Part shown: positions 25,535 to 32,602 of the stretch, one piece after another
How the letters are laid out: each line of letters starts with the position of its first letter
Position numbering within the stretch: position 1 is the first letter of the stretch
Source: a virus
Strand: one strand, 5' to 3'
DNA length: 50,252 nt
IMG/VR virus record: IMGVR_UViG_3300017989_000157
Location: 1 to 50,252 of that record
The notes under the pieces: model-generated
The model's database searches: none
Seen by the model: only the letters and a program-made list of their open reading frames with translations
Told to the model about the DNA's origin: nothing
Position numbers and translations under genes: made by a program

Positions 25535-25543
25535 ACAATGCCC
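25520..25543 (+). repeat. Repeated gene-junction cassette, copy 2
   Basis: Second copy of the 24-base block at 25331-25354, two differences. Again it covers the end of one gene and the Shine-Dalgarno and start of the next. Confidence 0.85.
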
Positions 25544-25894
25544 GGTGAAGACGCGAAAACGAGCCCCGAGGCCCAAGCCGAGTCGCTGCACACGCTTGTG
25601 GAGTTGAGCGGGCTGATTCACTGCGGCCAGCTTGCCCAAGTCATCGGGCGCCGCGTCGCCAGCGTGGTGAAGGAGTTGTGGGGCAAGTTCGATGCTGTGC
25701 AACGCGAGCGAGACAGTCTGAAGTCTGAACTGGCCCGGTGGCGCGAGTCCTACCCGGTAGAGCGGGTCTGCTGTCCAACGTGTGGCCACAAGTGGGCCGT
25801 TCCCAAGGAGCGTCTCGGCGACCCGGTGTGGGATTGTCCCCAGTGCCAGGCAAGGGAGGCCGGTGATGTTAGAGATGCCCCGCGGGGAGAGTGA
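25538..25894 (+). CDS. Helical protein with C-terminal zinc ribbon
   Basis: A 118-residue protein. A helical half (SLHTLVELSGLIHCGQLAQV, SVVKELWGKFDAVQRERDSL, coiled coil) is followed by a zinc ribbon CCPTCGHKWAVP and WDCPQCQA. The ribbon resembles those of transcription-associated small proteins. The start lies in the repeated junction at 25520-25543. No known family. Confidence 0.65.
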   Translation: MPGEDAKTSPEAQAESLHTLVELSGLIHCGQLAQVIGRRVASVVKELWGKFDAVQRERDSLKSELARWRESYPVERVCCPTCGHKWAVPKERLGDPVWDCPQCQAREAGDVRDAPRGE

Positions 25895-25904
25895 GAAGGA
25901 AACA

Positions 25905-26153
25905 ATGGCTGACCAGCTCCAATTATTCGATGCCGGTCCCCGGAAGCGCGTCCCCAGGCCCACATGCACGCCCTACCCGGTCGGCACCGGGCCGCGGGGC
26001 GAGACCTGTCGGACGTGCCGGTGGATCGTGCGGCTGCGGGGGCGTTACTTGAAGTGTCTGAAGGCCCGGGTGGCCTGGACGCACGGGGGCGCCACCGACA
26101 TCCGAGCGAAGTGGCCGGCGTGTAAGGCGTGGGAGGCGAGGGAAGAACCATGA
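25905..26153 (+). CDS. Small Cys-rich phage protein
   Basis: An 82-residue protein with ETCRTCRWIVRLRGRYLKC and HGGATDIRAKWPACKAWE: four cysteines in a pattern seen in short conserved phage proteins, probably one zinc site. ATG 25905 has AAGGA upstream; an in-frame ATG at 25866 inside the previous gene is less likely. Coupled to the next gene by an ATGA overlap. Function unknown. Confidence 0.65.
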   Translation: MADQLQLFDAGPRKRVPRPTCTPYPVGTGPRGETCRTCRWIVRLRGRYLKCLKARVAWTHGGATDIRAKWPACKAWEAREEP

Positions 26154-26347
26154 CACCCAAAGAAATCCAAGAGCACACTGACAAGATCAACGCCATGACC
26201 CGCCTGGAGATGGCGCGGCTGTGGAGATTCGCCCCCTCGGGGCACCCCTACTTCGACAACGGCCTCCCCCTGTACGAGGTCTTCGAACAGCGGTTCAAAG
26301 AGCTTGGCGGGTTCAGCCCGGAGATCAGTAAGCAAATCGGCTGGTGA
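26150..26347 (+). CDS. Small helical protein, unknown
   Basis: A 65-residue protein: MTPKEIQEHTDKINAMTRLE, MARLWRFAPSGHPYFDNGLP, LYEVFEQRFKELGGFSPEIS. The middle (LEMARLWRFAPSGHPYFD) resembles a small host-interaction or regulatory module seen in phage early regions. The start overlaps the stop before it. Confidence 0.65.
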   Translation: MTPKEIQEHTDKINAMTRLEMARLWRFAPSGHPYFDNGLPLYEVFEQRFKELGGFSPEISKQIGW

Positions 26348-26386
26348 GGAACTAGAGCCCAGCAACGGTCAATGGAGGGACTGGGG

Positions 26387-26704
26387 ATGCCCCGGCGTAA
26401 ACCGATCCAAGCCGGCGACGCGGTCTACGTGTTTCTTGCCGGCCGCTACCGGAGGGCTCGCGTCCTGATGCACATGCGGGGGCGGGGGACGTGCCGCCTT
26501 CAGCTGGCCGGCGGGCAGCGACTCACCGTCGACGCTCGGGAGGCCAAGGCCGACGCGGTCGTCAAGCAGGAGGTCCAGCAGATCTACCGTGCCCTGGAGC
26601 AAGCCCTGGGCCGGCCGCCGACCGCCGCTGAACTGGCCGTCTACTGTGGGGTGGGAGCAATGGACTGGCTCAGAAACGGGAGGAGACGCGGTGTCCAGCG
26701 GTGA
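26387..26704 (+). CDS. Small basic protein, unknown
   Basis: A 105-residue protein. Its N-terminal half looks like a small barrel (DAVYVFLAGRYRRARVLMHM, TCRLQLAGGQRLTVDA). The C-terminal half is helical and basic (QIYRALEQALGRPPTAAELA, YCGVGAMDWLRNGRRRG), close to a HTH. ATG 26387 is chosen because GGAGGG (26374-26379) lies seven bases upstream; ATG 26372 is in frame but has none. It precedes the replication gene and could be a regulator. Confidence 0.6.
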   Translation: MPRRKPIQAGDAVYVFLAGRYRRARVLMHMRGRGTCRLQLAGGQRLTVDAREAKADAVVKQEVQQIYRALEQALGRPPTAAELAVYCGVGAMDWLRNGRRRGVQR

Positions 26705-26739
26705 TTACGTGGGGGTCTCGTAGGTACGGAGGAGCCCGG

Positions 26740-27558
26740 ATGGCCCGGATACGCTCGATCAAGCCCGAATTCTGGACCTCGGAACAAGTCGCCGAATGCT
26801 CGCCGACCGCTCGACTACTGTTCGTCGGGCTGTGGAATTTCTGCGACGACCAGGGAGTGCACCCGGCGAGTACCAAGCAGCTCAAGATGGAGGTCTTTCC
26901 GGGGGATTCGTTCACCCTTCAGGAGATCGCCGACTGGATTACCGAGCTGCGGTGTGCCGGCCTGGTCGCCCAGTACCAGTGTTCGCAAGGCCTTTACTGG
27001 TGGGCAGTTACGGGCTGGCATCACCAGAAGATCGACAAGCCGACGAACAAGTACCCCCCTCCCCAGGCGGACGATGATGCGCCGACTGTTCGGCGAGCGG
27101 TTGGAGAGCGTTCGGGGATCGCTCGCCCTGGAGAGGAGAGGAGAGGAGAGGAGTCTACCGGAGGGGAGAGGAAGGGAGGGGAAGGTTGCTCCGAGCGTTC
27201 GAAGACGAACGGCTCGAAGCCGGCGCCCCCCCCCGATCCGCCGGACCCGCCGGAGGACGGCTTCCTGATCTTCCCCTGCTGCGGCCGCGACTCCCCGACC
27301 TGGACGCTGACTCAGGCCAAGGTCGCCGAGTACCGCGAGAGCTTCCCGGGGATCGACGTGGAGGCTGAGTGCCGCAAGGCCCTCCAGTGGTGCCGGGACA
27401 ACAAGCTCAAGCGCAAGACGGCCCGGGGGATGCCGGCCTTCCTGTCGCGGTGGCTATCGAAGGAGCAAGACCGCTGCAGCCGCGGTCCGCCGTCGCAAGA
27501 GCAGCAGCGGGCGTTTGTGGACGTCTCCAAGTTCAAGCCGCCGGAGCCTGGAAAGTGA
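26740..27558 (+). CDS. Phage replisome-organizer-type replication protein
   Basis: A 272-residue protein starting MARIRSIKPEFWTSEQVAEC, the standard opening of a phage replication protein family with a winged-helix N-terminal domain (ARLLFVGLWNFCDDQGVHPA, EVFPGDSFTLQEIADWITEL, WWAVTGWHHQKIDKP). A low-complexity linker follows (GEERRGEESTGGERKGGEG, then PPPDPPDPPEDG) and a C-terminal domain of about 70 residues. The family binds an origin and recruits the host helicase. The purine-rich repeat coding for the linker could be an origin inside the gene, as in lambda O. The Shine-Dalgarno is GGAGGAG. The stop overlaps the next start (GTGA). Confidence 0.8.
   Translation: MARIRSIKPEFWTSEQVAECSPTARLLFVGLWNFCDDQGVHPASTKQLKMEVFPGDSFTLQEIADWITELRCAGLVAQYQCSQGLYWWAVTGWHHQKIDKPTNKYPPPQADDDAPTVRRAVGERSGIARPGEERRGEESTGGERKGGEGCSERSKTNGSKPAPPPDPPDPPEDGFLIFPCCGRDSPTWTLTQAKVAEYRESFPGIDVEAECRKALQWCRDNKLKRKTARGMPAFLSRWLSKEQDRCSRGPPSQEQQRAFVDVSKFKPPEPGK
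27130..27153 (+). repeat. GGAGA microsatellite in the replication gene
   Basis: GGAGA repeated almost five times, all purine on the plus strand, followed by further purine-rich sequence to about 27185. It encodes the Gly/Glu/Arg linker and is a candidate origin element. Confidence 0.9.
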
Positions 27559-28232
27559 CCTGGGAAGAATTCGAGGACTGGTTCAGCTACCACGCCAGCC
27601 GGTTCACGGGCCTGCATACATGGCTCGGGAAGTACGCCGAGAGCCGGGCCGACGCCCGCAACGAGCGGGAGCCGACGCAGGAGAGCATTTTGCAGGGCTG
27701 GTTTCACACGCTGGCTCAAGTCGACCTGGCCGACGCCAAGCGGGCCACGGATCTGCTGCACGCCGGGGACGAGCCCGAGCCGAAGGGCCCCGACAAGATC
27801 GCCGGGGCGGTGGCCCAGATCGCCAGGCGCATGCGGACCGGTGCAGGGTGGACCGGCCGGGAGGAAGGCCCGCGGATCGTCGGTGGCGTCGAGACCGTGG
27901 ATTGCGTTACCTGCCAGGACTGGGGCCGGGTGTGGGTATGGCACCCCGAGGATATGGCCCGGGCGGCGGCCGGGAAGCTCAAACCACCGTTTCGATCCTG
28001 CCATGTCGCCTGCACCTGCCGGGCCGGCAACCGCTACAGGCGCACGCACCGGCTATTCGACCCGAAGCGCGATCTGCCGATCCGGCGGGCCGACGACGCC
28101 GGTCAATGGCGGACGCACGACTGGGGCGACCCGGCGGAGCACGAGGCGCTGCGGCGGTTCGTCGAGGCGATTCACCAGCAGCGGTCAACGGCCCAACCGG
28201 CGACGGACCCACAACAGGAGATCCCGTTTTGA
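27555..28232 (+). CDS. Replication-associated zinc-finger protein (loader-like position)
   Basis: A 225-residue protein starting at GTG 27555. The N-terminal half is helical (TWEEFEDWFSYHASRFTGLH, QESILQGWFHTLAQVDLADA). The middle carries a four- or five-cysteine cluster, VDCVTCQDWGRVWVW and SCHVACTCRAGN, of DnaJ or primase zinc-finger style. It lies directly after the replication initiator and before RusA, where helicase loaders often are, but no ATP-binding motif is present. I would call it a DNA- or replisome-binding accessory. Its stop overlaps the TTG start of the next gene. Confidence 0.65.
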   Translation: MTWEEFEDWFSYHASRFTGLHTWLGKYAESRADARNEREPTQESILQGWFHTLAQVDLADAKRATDLLHAGDEPEPKGPDKIAGAVAQIARRMRTGAGWTGREEGPRIVGGVETVDCVTCQDWGRVWVWHPEDMARAAAGKLKPPFRSCHVACTCRAGNRYRRTHRLFDPKRDLPIRRADDAGQWRTHDWGDPAEHEALRRFVEAIHQQRSTAQPATDPQQEIPF

Positions 28233-28744
28233 GCCGTGGTTTTCAATTCAGCTTCGTCGTGTACGGCCAGCCAGCCACGCAAGGCTCGAAGATCGAGCAC
28301 CTTATCCGGCGGAAGGGCGGCGAGGTCGTTATGAGAAACGGGCGCCCACTCACAGCACTCCGCGAGGACAACCCGCGGTTGCCGCAATGGCGCCAGGAGG
28401 TGGCCCAGGCGGCCCGGCGAGCATACTCGGGCCCGCTGATAATCGGCCCTGTGCGGCTCTCACTCGTGTTCTACCGGCCGAGGCCCGGCGGGCATTTCGG
28501 CGAGGGGAAAAACGCGGGCAAGCTCAAGCCGAGCGCCCCCGAGCACCCAATCAAACGGCCGGACCTGCTGAAGTTGGCCCGCGCCGTGGAGGACGCGCTG
28601 ACCGGCGTGATTTGGCGGGACGATTCGCAGGTCGTGGAATATGCCCCGTGGGACAAGGACACACCCGGCCTAGCCAAGCGATGGGGGCCCTTCCAGGTGA
28701 AAATCAGGGTGGAGAGTGTTGACGGACGGAGGGAACAACAGTAG
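28229..28744 (+). CDS. rusA: RusA-family Holliday junction resolvase
   Basis: A 171-residue protein starting at TTG 28229, coupled to the previous stop (TTGA). The family blocks are clear: FSFVVYGQPATQGSKIEH, RLSLVFYRPRP, IKRPDLLKLARAVEDALTGV and IWRDDSQVVEY. Conserved aspartates in RPD, EDAL and RDD would bind the catalytic metal. It resolves four-way DNA junctions formed by the RecE/RecT-like pair or during replication, giving packageable DNA. The use of a TTG start is inferred from the overlap and domain edge. Confidence 0.93.
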   Translation: MSRGFQFSFVVYGQPATQGSKIEHLIRRKGGEVVMRNGRPLTALREDNPRLPQWRQEVAQAARRAYSGPLIIGPVRLSLVFYRPRPGGHFGEGKNAGKLKPSAPEHPIKRPDLLKLARAVEDALTGVIWRDDSQVVEYAPWDKDTPGLAKRWGPFQVKIRVESVDGRREQQ

Positions 28745-28776
28745 GTCTTTTGAACCCCTTTTCATGGAGCTAAGCG

Positions 28777-29427
28777 ATGCCAAAAGCGAAGACTAAGGCG
28801 AAGCCGAAGACGACCAAGAAGGCCGAGCCGAGCGCCGAGCAGGCTTTCGAGGAGGCCCTCCGCCGCGCCAGCGACGAGCTGGTCGACGCAGCGCTGAGGC
28901 GGCGGGAGATCGAGGGCCAGTTGAAAGAGGCCCGGGGCGACGAGCAGGCGGCGGTCAAGGCCGTGGAGCGATTGCGGAAGCAGGGCCCCGAGAACCATCC
29001 CCTATTCGACGGGCCGGCCGACAAGGCGCCGCCCCAGCAACAGCAACCCGACTGGCAGGCCCTCCCGCTGACCGAGACCGGGCTCTCCGACAAGCAGGTT
29101 GCCAAGCTCGACAAGCTGGGGCAGAAGACGCTCGGCGACCTGGCGAAGCTGACCGAGCAGAAGGGCCCCAACTGGCACACGGCGTTCCAGGGCAAGGGGG
29201 TGGGGCCGGCCTTCTCGGCGGCCGTCAACGCCCACATGGAGCGCTTCTGGCAGGCGCATCCCGAACTGGTGCCGGCAGAGGAGCCGGGCGTCATCGTCCT
29301 GACCGAGGACCTGGAGGGCATCGGCCAGCAAGGCGACCAGTGCGTCGTTCTGCGGTGGGACAACGGCTGGCCGATCGTTCAGGGGAGCCAGGGCGACACC
29401 CTGCTGGCTCCGACCCACTGGAAGTGA
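28777..29427 (+). CDS. Lys-rich coiled-coil protein, unknown
   Basis: A 216-residue protein. Residues 2-16 alternate Lys/Ala/Pro (histone-tail-like), followed by a coiled coil to about 70. Residues about 90-120 (LTETGLSDKQVAKLDKLGQK, TLGDLAKLTEQ) resemble a helix-hairpin-helix of the RNA-polymerase-alpha C-terminal type. The C-terminus is a beta-rich module (QCVVLRWDNGWPIVQGSQGD). DNA binding is suggested by the tail and HhH-like part. Not recognised as a known family. Confidence 0.65.
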   Translation: MPKAKTKAKPKTTKKAEPSAEQAFEEALRRASDELVDAALRRREIEGQLKEARGDEQAAVKAVERLRKQGPENHPLFDGPADKAPPQQQQPDWQALPLTETGLSDKQVAKLDKLGQKTLGDLAKLTEQKGPNWHTAFQGKGVGPAFSAAVNAHMERFWQAHPELVPAEEPGVIVLTEDLEGIGQQGDQCVVLRWDNGWPIVQGSQGDTLLAPTHWK

Positions 29428-29440
29428 GGAGAGCCAGGCC

Positions 29441-29965
29441 ATGAAAGCCCTCACCCTGTTCGAGCCCCACGCGACGCTGATCATGTGCGGCGTCAAGCGA
29501 TTCGAGACCCGGTCGTGGGGTTGCGCGCACCGCGGCCCGCTCGCGATCCACGTCTCCGGCCGCCGCATCCAGGATCAACTCAACTGGACGGTTCACTCGC
29601 CGAGCTGGCCGGCCGACCTCACCCGCCGCACTCTTCGCGAGCTGGGCTACCTCGACGGCGGCGGGGAGCGTGCCTTTCTGCCGGGGGTGGTGTTGGGCGT
29701 CGTCGACCTGGCCGCGATCCACCTGGCCGAGAACGTCTCCCTCACACCCCAGGAGCAGCTCCAGGAACACGCCTTCGGGGACTGGAGGGCCGGCCGCCGG
29801 GTGTGGGAGCTGCGGAACATTCGCCCCTTTTGCGAGCCAATCGCCTACAAGGGGAGCCGCGGCCTCTGGGAGTGGGAGCCGCCGGCCGACTGGCAGTCGC
29901 GGCTGGAGGTCGAGCCGGTCCAACGGTGGTTCGTGGCGATCCACCTGAGCGCTACCCAGTGGTAA
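29441..29965 (+). CDS. ASCH-domain protein
   Basis: A 174-residue protein opening MKALTLFEPHATLIMCGVKR with the ASCH signature GxKxxExR (GVKRFETR, residues 17-24). The barrel strands continue in HRGPLAIHVSGRR, GVVLGVVDLAAIHL and RWFVAIHLS. ASCH proteins are PUA-like and bind RNA or modified nucleotides. In phages they are usually found in early operons, with no fixed role. The following 29966-30044 shows no gene. Confidence 0.88.
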   Translation: MKALTLFEPHATLIMCGVKRFETRSWGCAHRGPLAIHVSGRRIQDQLNWTVHSPSWPADLTRRTLRELGYLDGGGERAFLPGVVLGVVDLAAIHLAENVSLTPQEQLQEHAFGDWRAGRRVWELRNIRPFCEPIAYKGSRGLWEWEPPADWQSRLEVEPVQRWFVAIHLSATQW

Positions 29966-30044
29966 CCAGCGCGGCCGGCGGCGCAACGGGGTTTCCCCTC
30001 CTGCCCTGGAGTCCGCCGCGCCGCGCCTCACAGGAGCCAATCAA

Positions 30045-30248
30045 ATGAACCCGGGAATTTACGACTGGAGCGAGAAGTCTCCCCCAACGCCCGAGCAGAT
30101 CGAGGAGCGGGCCCGGGCGATCCGCGAGCAGAACCTAGCCAAGATGCGCGAGGGGCTAGGCGATAGCCGGAGCCCCTCGAGCACCGGGCTCCGGGCCTAC
30201 TCGCGCCAGGGCCGCTCCGGCGGTCCCTATCGCCCAGGAAATGCCTGA
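30045..30248 (+). CDS. Small protein, unknown
   Basis: A 67-residue protein with one charged helix (PPTPEQIEERARAIREQNLA, KMREGL) and a polar Arg/Ser/Gly tail. The Shine-Dalgarno is poor (AGGAGCC, about 13 bases away). Coding potential is only moderate. Confidence 0.5.
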   Translation: MNPGIYDWSEKSPPTPEQIEERARAIREQNLAKMREGLGDSRSPSSTGLRAYSRQGRSGGPYRPGNA

Positions 30249-30338
30249 GCCGCCTTGACCGCCTGCCCCCCTTGCGAGATACTTCCCGTGGCCTCGGGGG
30301 ACAGGCGGGCTCGACGTAGACGAGCAGGAGGGCCCGCC

Positions 30339-31001
30339 ATGCGCGGCGCCGAGCCCGCGGACGCGACCCCTCAACCGCCCAGCCAAGACGGCCGGATGAT
30401 CCTCTCCACACTCGACGAGGTCCGCGGCCTCATCCAGACTGGTGATGTCCTGGCCTACGGCCAAGACCACGGCCCAGGCGAGTGGATTGAGTGGTTCACC
30501 GACTCGGACCAAAGCCACGTCGCGACGGCTGTGGTGATCGGCGACCTACTGCTCGTGGTCGAAGCCACCGCCAAGGGGGTTCAGGTCCGGCCGCTGACGG
30601 TCAACTTCGAACACGCTGCCGACGTCTGGTTCCTCCCCTTGTCCGAAGACGACCGCGAGTTGATCCCCCAGGGGAAGCTGTTGACGTTTTTCGCGGATGT
30701 GTGCGAGCGGCGCGTCCCCTACGACTTCCGCGCCCTGTTCCCGTGGGTCTGGCGCCGCGGCCGGCCCCCGGAAGACTTCTCGCACCTGTACTGTTCGGAA
30801 TTGGTCGCGCTCGGCTTCCGGCACACCAACCTCTACGCCGGAACCGTCGAGCTGACACCGGTGGAGGTCTGCCAGTTGGCCCTCTACGCGCCGCGCTACT
30901 ACTGCCTGAAATGGAACTCCGCCGGCCCCAAAACAATCGCCGGCTACAACACGGTCGACCCGGCCGACGACGAGTTCGCCCGCCGGGGCGCCCGGCTTTA
31001 A
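30339..31001 (+). CDS. Permuted papain-like amidase/peptidase (YiiX/NlpC-P60 superfamily)
   Basis: A 220-residue protein. AGGAGG lies seven bases before ATG 30339. Motifs run in the circularly permuted order of the YiiX/YaeF-type papain fold (PF05708 class): TGDVLAYGQ, then SHVATAVVI (His 60), LLVVEATAKGV (Glu 75) and, later, FSHLYCSELVALGF (Cys 152). These enzymes cleave amide bonds in peptidoglycan or lipids. No signal peptide is seen. It opens a five-gene cluster with two membrane or exported proteins and a second papain-fold protein, so an endolysin or envelope-remodelling role is likely but unproven. Confidence 0.75.
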   Translation: MRGAEPADATPQPPSQDGRMILSTLDEVRGLIQTGDVLAYGQDHGPGEWIEWFTDSDQSHVATAVVIGDLLLVVEATAKGVQVRPLTVNFEHAADVWFLPLSEDDRELIPQGKLLTFFADVCERRVPYDFRALFPWVWRRGRPPEDFSHLYCSELVALGFRHTNLYAGTVELTPVEVCQLALYAPRYYCLKWNSAGPKTIAGYNTVDPADDEFARRGARL

Positions 31002-31018
31002 CCAGAGGGAGCAACCCC

Positions 31019-31318
31019 ATGCTCGACGCAAGATTCGGTTTTGCCCTGCGGATCGCGGCCCGCCGGGCGTGGCGGCGGGGCCAGGTCAGCGAGGCGGACT
31101 ACCGGGCGATCCGGGGCGTGGTTCGCAACCCGATTCGCCAGACGGCCGCCGGCACGGTCAACCTGCTAGAGGAGGCGCAGCGGGAGGTCCTCGAAGAGGC
31201 CTTCTGCCGAACGCTCGTCACCGACCCCGGCGTCGTTCCACAGGAGATTGATTGCGAGCAGCTCATCGAGCTGTTCGTTCAGCTCCTACCGTTGATTCTA
31301 GCCCTCTTCGGACTCTGA
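31019..31318 (+). CDS. Small protein with C-terminal hydrophobic helix (holin candidate)
   Basis: A 99-residue protein. Residues 1-75 are basic and helical (FGFALRIAARRAWRRGQVSE and on). The end, ELFVQLLPLILALFGL, is a short membrane helix ending at the C-terminus, as in tail-anchored proteins. AGAGGGAG precedes the ATG. Placed between an amidase and an exported protein, it could assist lysis; a virion membrane-active peptide is another option. Confidence 0.6.
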   Translation: MLDARFGFALRIAARRAWRRGQVSEADYRAIRGVVRNPIRQTAAGTVNLLEEAQREVLEEAFCRTLVTDPGVVPQEIDCEQLIELFVQLLPLILALFGL

Positions 31319-31358
31319 GTTTCGCGGCCCGCCCGCGACCAGGCGGAGGAAATCCCCA

Positions 31359-31742
31359 ATGCCCCGTATCCGCGAGCTGCTGGACCTCCTGCGGCGGGCC
31401 CGGGCCCTGGAGGAGATTCCGCCGGTCCACGAGTTCGACCGCTTCCGCCATTGGGTGAAGCAGGCCGCCGCGCTGGTGGATGACGTCGGAGACCATACCG
31501 AGGACGAGGCCGACGACCACGGCGGCCAGGTCCTCGCCGCGATCGTCGCCAGCGACGACGCCTGGCGGACCTTCTACCGCGAGCTGCTACTGTACGTCCA
31601 AGACTCGACGATGCCCCTGCTCGTTCAGTTGGAGGAAGCTGCGCAGTCTGCCCAGCAGCGCCTCCGCGACGTGGTGCACGTCTGGATGGTACTGGCCGGC
31701 TGCGTCGGCCTCGACAATGACCAAAGGAGGCGCGAACCATGA
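31359..31742 (+). CDS. Helical acidic protein, unknown
   Basis: A 127-residue protein: IRELLDLLRRARALEEIPPV, a His/Asp/Glu-rich turn (DDVGDHTEDEADDHGG) that could hold metal, then FYRELLLYVQDSTMPLLVQL and a last helix. GGAGG precedes the ATG by nine bases. The stop overlaps the next start (ATGA), so it is co-translated with the exported polyproline protein. Not recognised. Confidence 0.65.
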   Translation: MPRIRELLDLLRRARALEEIPPVHEFDRFRHWVKQAAALVDDVGDHTEDEADDHGGQVLAAIVASDDAWRTFYRELLLYVQDSTMPLLVQLEEAAQSAQQRLRDVVHVWMVLAGCVGLDNDQRRREP

Positions 31743-32602
31743 GACCGTGCCTGCCGTGGGCGGTCGTCGCCCTTTGCCTCTTGCTGCCGGCCGCCGAGGC
31801 GGCCGACGTGACCCTGATCGGCCCGGAGCGCGTCGCGGTTGGCGAGCGGTTCGACGTGGAGGTCTCCGGCGTCACATGGGACGTGTCGCTGTACACAAGG
31901 CCAGACCTGCCGCAGACCGAATGGCGGGTGTTCAACGGCGAGCACGAGCTGCGCACGCATCTGGATATCCGCTGCGTCGTGGCCCCGGGCGAGACCACGA
32001 TCTTGCAGGTCTTGGAGGACGGCCAGGTCAAGACCCTGGAGGTCACCGAGGCGGGGCCAATCAAGACGGCCGTCGTCCCGTTCTGCACCCTGCGGGCGCT
32101 GTCCGCCGGGCGAATGACCGTCGTTTTCCTGTACGTCGCAGACGGGCAGGCGAAGCTCTTGGCCCTGCCGATCGAGGTTGGCGAGGAGCCACCGCCCCCG
32201 CCACCGCCACCGCCACCACCCCCGCCACCGCCTCCGCCGCCCCCCGTAGACCAGTGGCAAATCGTGATCTTCCACCAGTCCGAGGACCTGGACAACCTGC
32301 CCGCGCCCCAGCGGGTGCTGATTTCCGGGCGAGCCTTCCGGAAATCGCTCGAGGAGCGTGGGCACAGCTTCGAGGGAGGCTACGACTACGACGCCCTGGC
32401 CGCCGGCGGTCGGACGGTGTGCGGCCCTGACGGCTGCTTCCCTGTTGGCCTGCCTGAGGACCTGAAGCCGTGGTGGGCGGCCGTTCAAGGGGCACAGCTC
32501 CCGGCCGCCTGCCTCGCGCCGATGGAGGGTGGGACAATCCGCGTTTTTCCTCTCCCGGCCAACAAGGCCGCGTTCTGGCAACTCCTGGAGAATCCACAAT
32601 GA
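31739..32602 (+). CDS. Exported protein with 19-residue polyproline linker
   Basis: A 287-residue protein with a Sec signal peptide (WAVVALCLLLPAAEA, cleavage about residue 22). The first domain, about 23-148, is beta-rich and Ig-like (VTLIGPERVAVGERFDVEVS, TRPDLPQTEWRVFNG, GRMTVVFLYVADGQAKLLAL). Nineteen prolines in a row (151-169) join it to a second domain (DQWQIVIFHQSEDLDNLPAP and on) with a Cys pair in RTVCGPDGCFPVG. Export plus a stiff linker suits a protein that spans the periplasm or reaches the cell surface. It is coupled by ATGA overlaps to the genes on both sides, including the papain-type protease. Confidence 0.75.
   Translation: MRPCLPWAVVALCLLLPAAEAADVTLIGPERVAVGERFDVEVSGVTWDVSLYTRPDLPQTEWRVFNGEHELRTHLDIRCVVAPGETTILQVLEDGQVKTLEVTEAGPIKTAVVPFCTLRALSAGRMTVVFLYVADGQAKLLALPIEVGEEPPPPPPPPPPPPPPPPPPPVDQWQIVIFHQSEDLDNLPAPQRVLISGRAFRKSLEERGHSFEGGYDYDALAAGGRTVCGPDGCFPVGLPEDLKPWWAAVQGAQLPAACLAPMEGGTIRVFPLPANKAAFWQLLENPQ

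Noticed and set aside
27555-28232. DnaC-type helicase loader
   Set aside because: The position fits, but there is no Walker A or AAA+ motif, so only a loader-like position is stated.
32189-32245. Sequencing artefact in the proline run
   Set aside because: Codons are mixed and the frame stays open on both sides with normal protein sequence, so the tract is real coding DNA.
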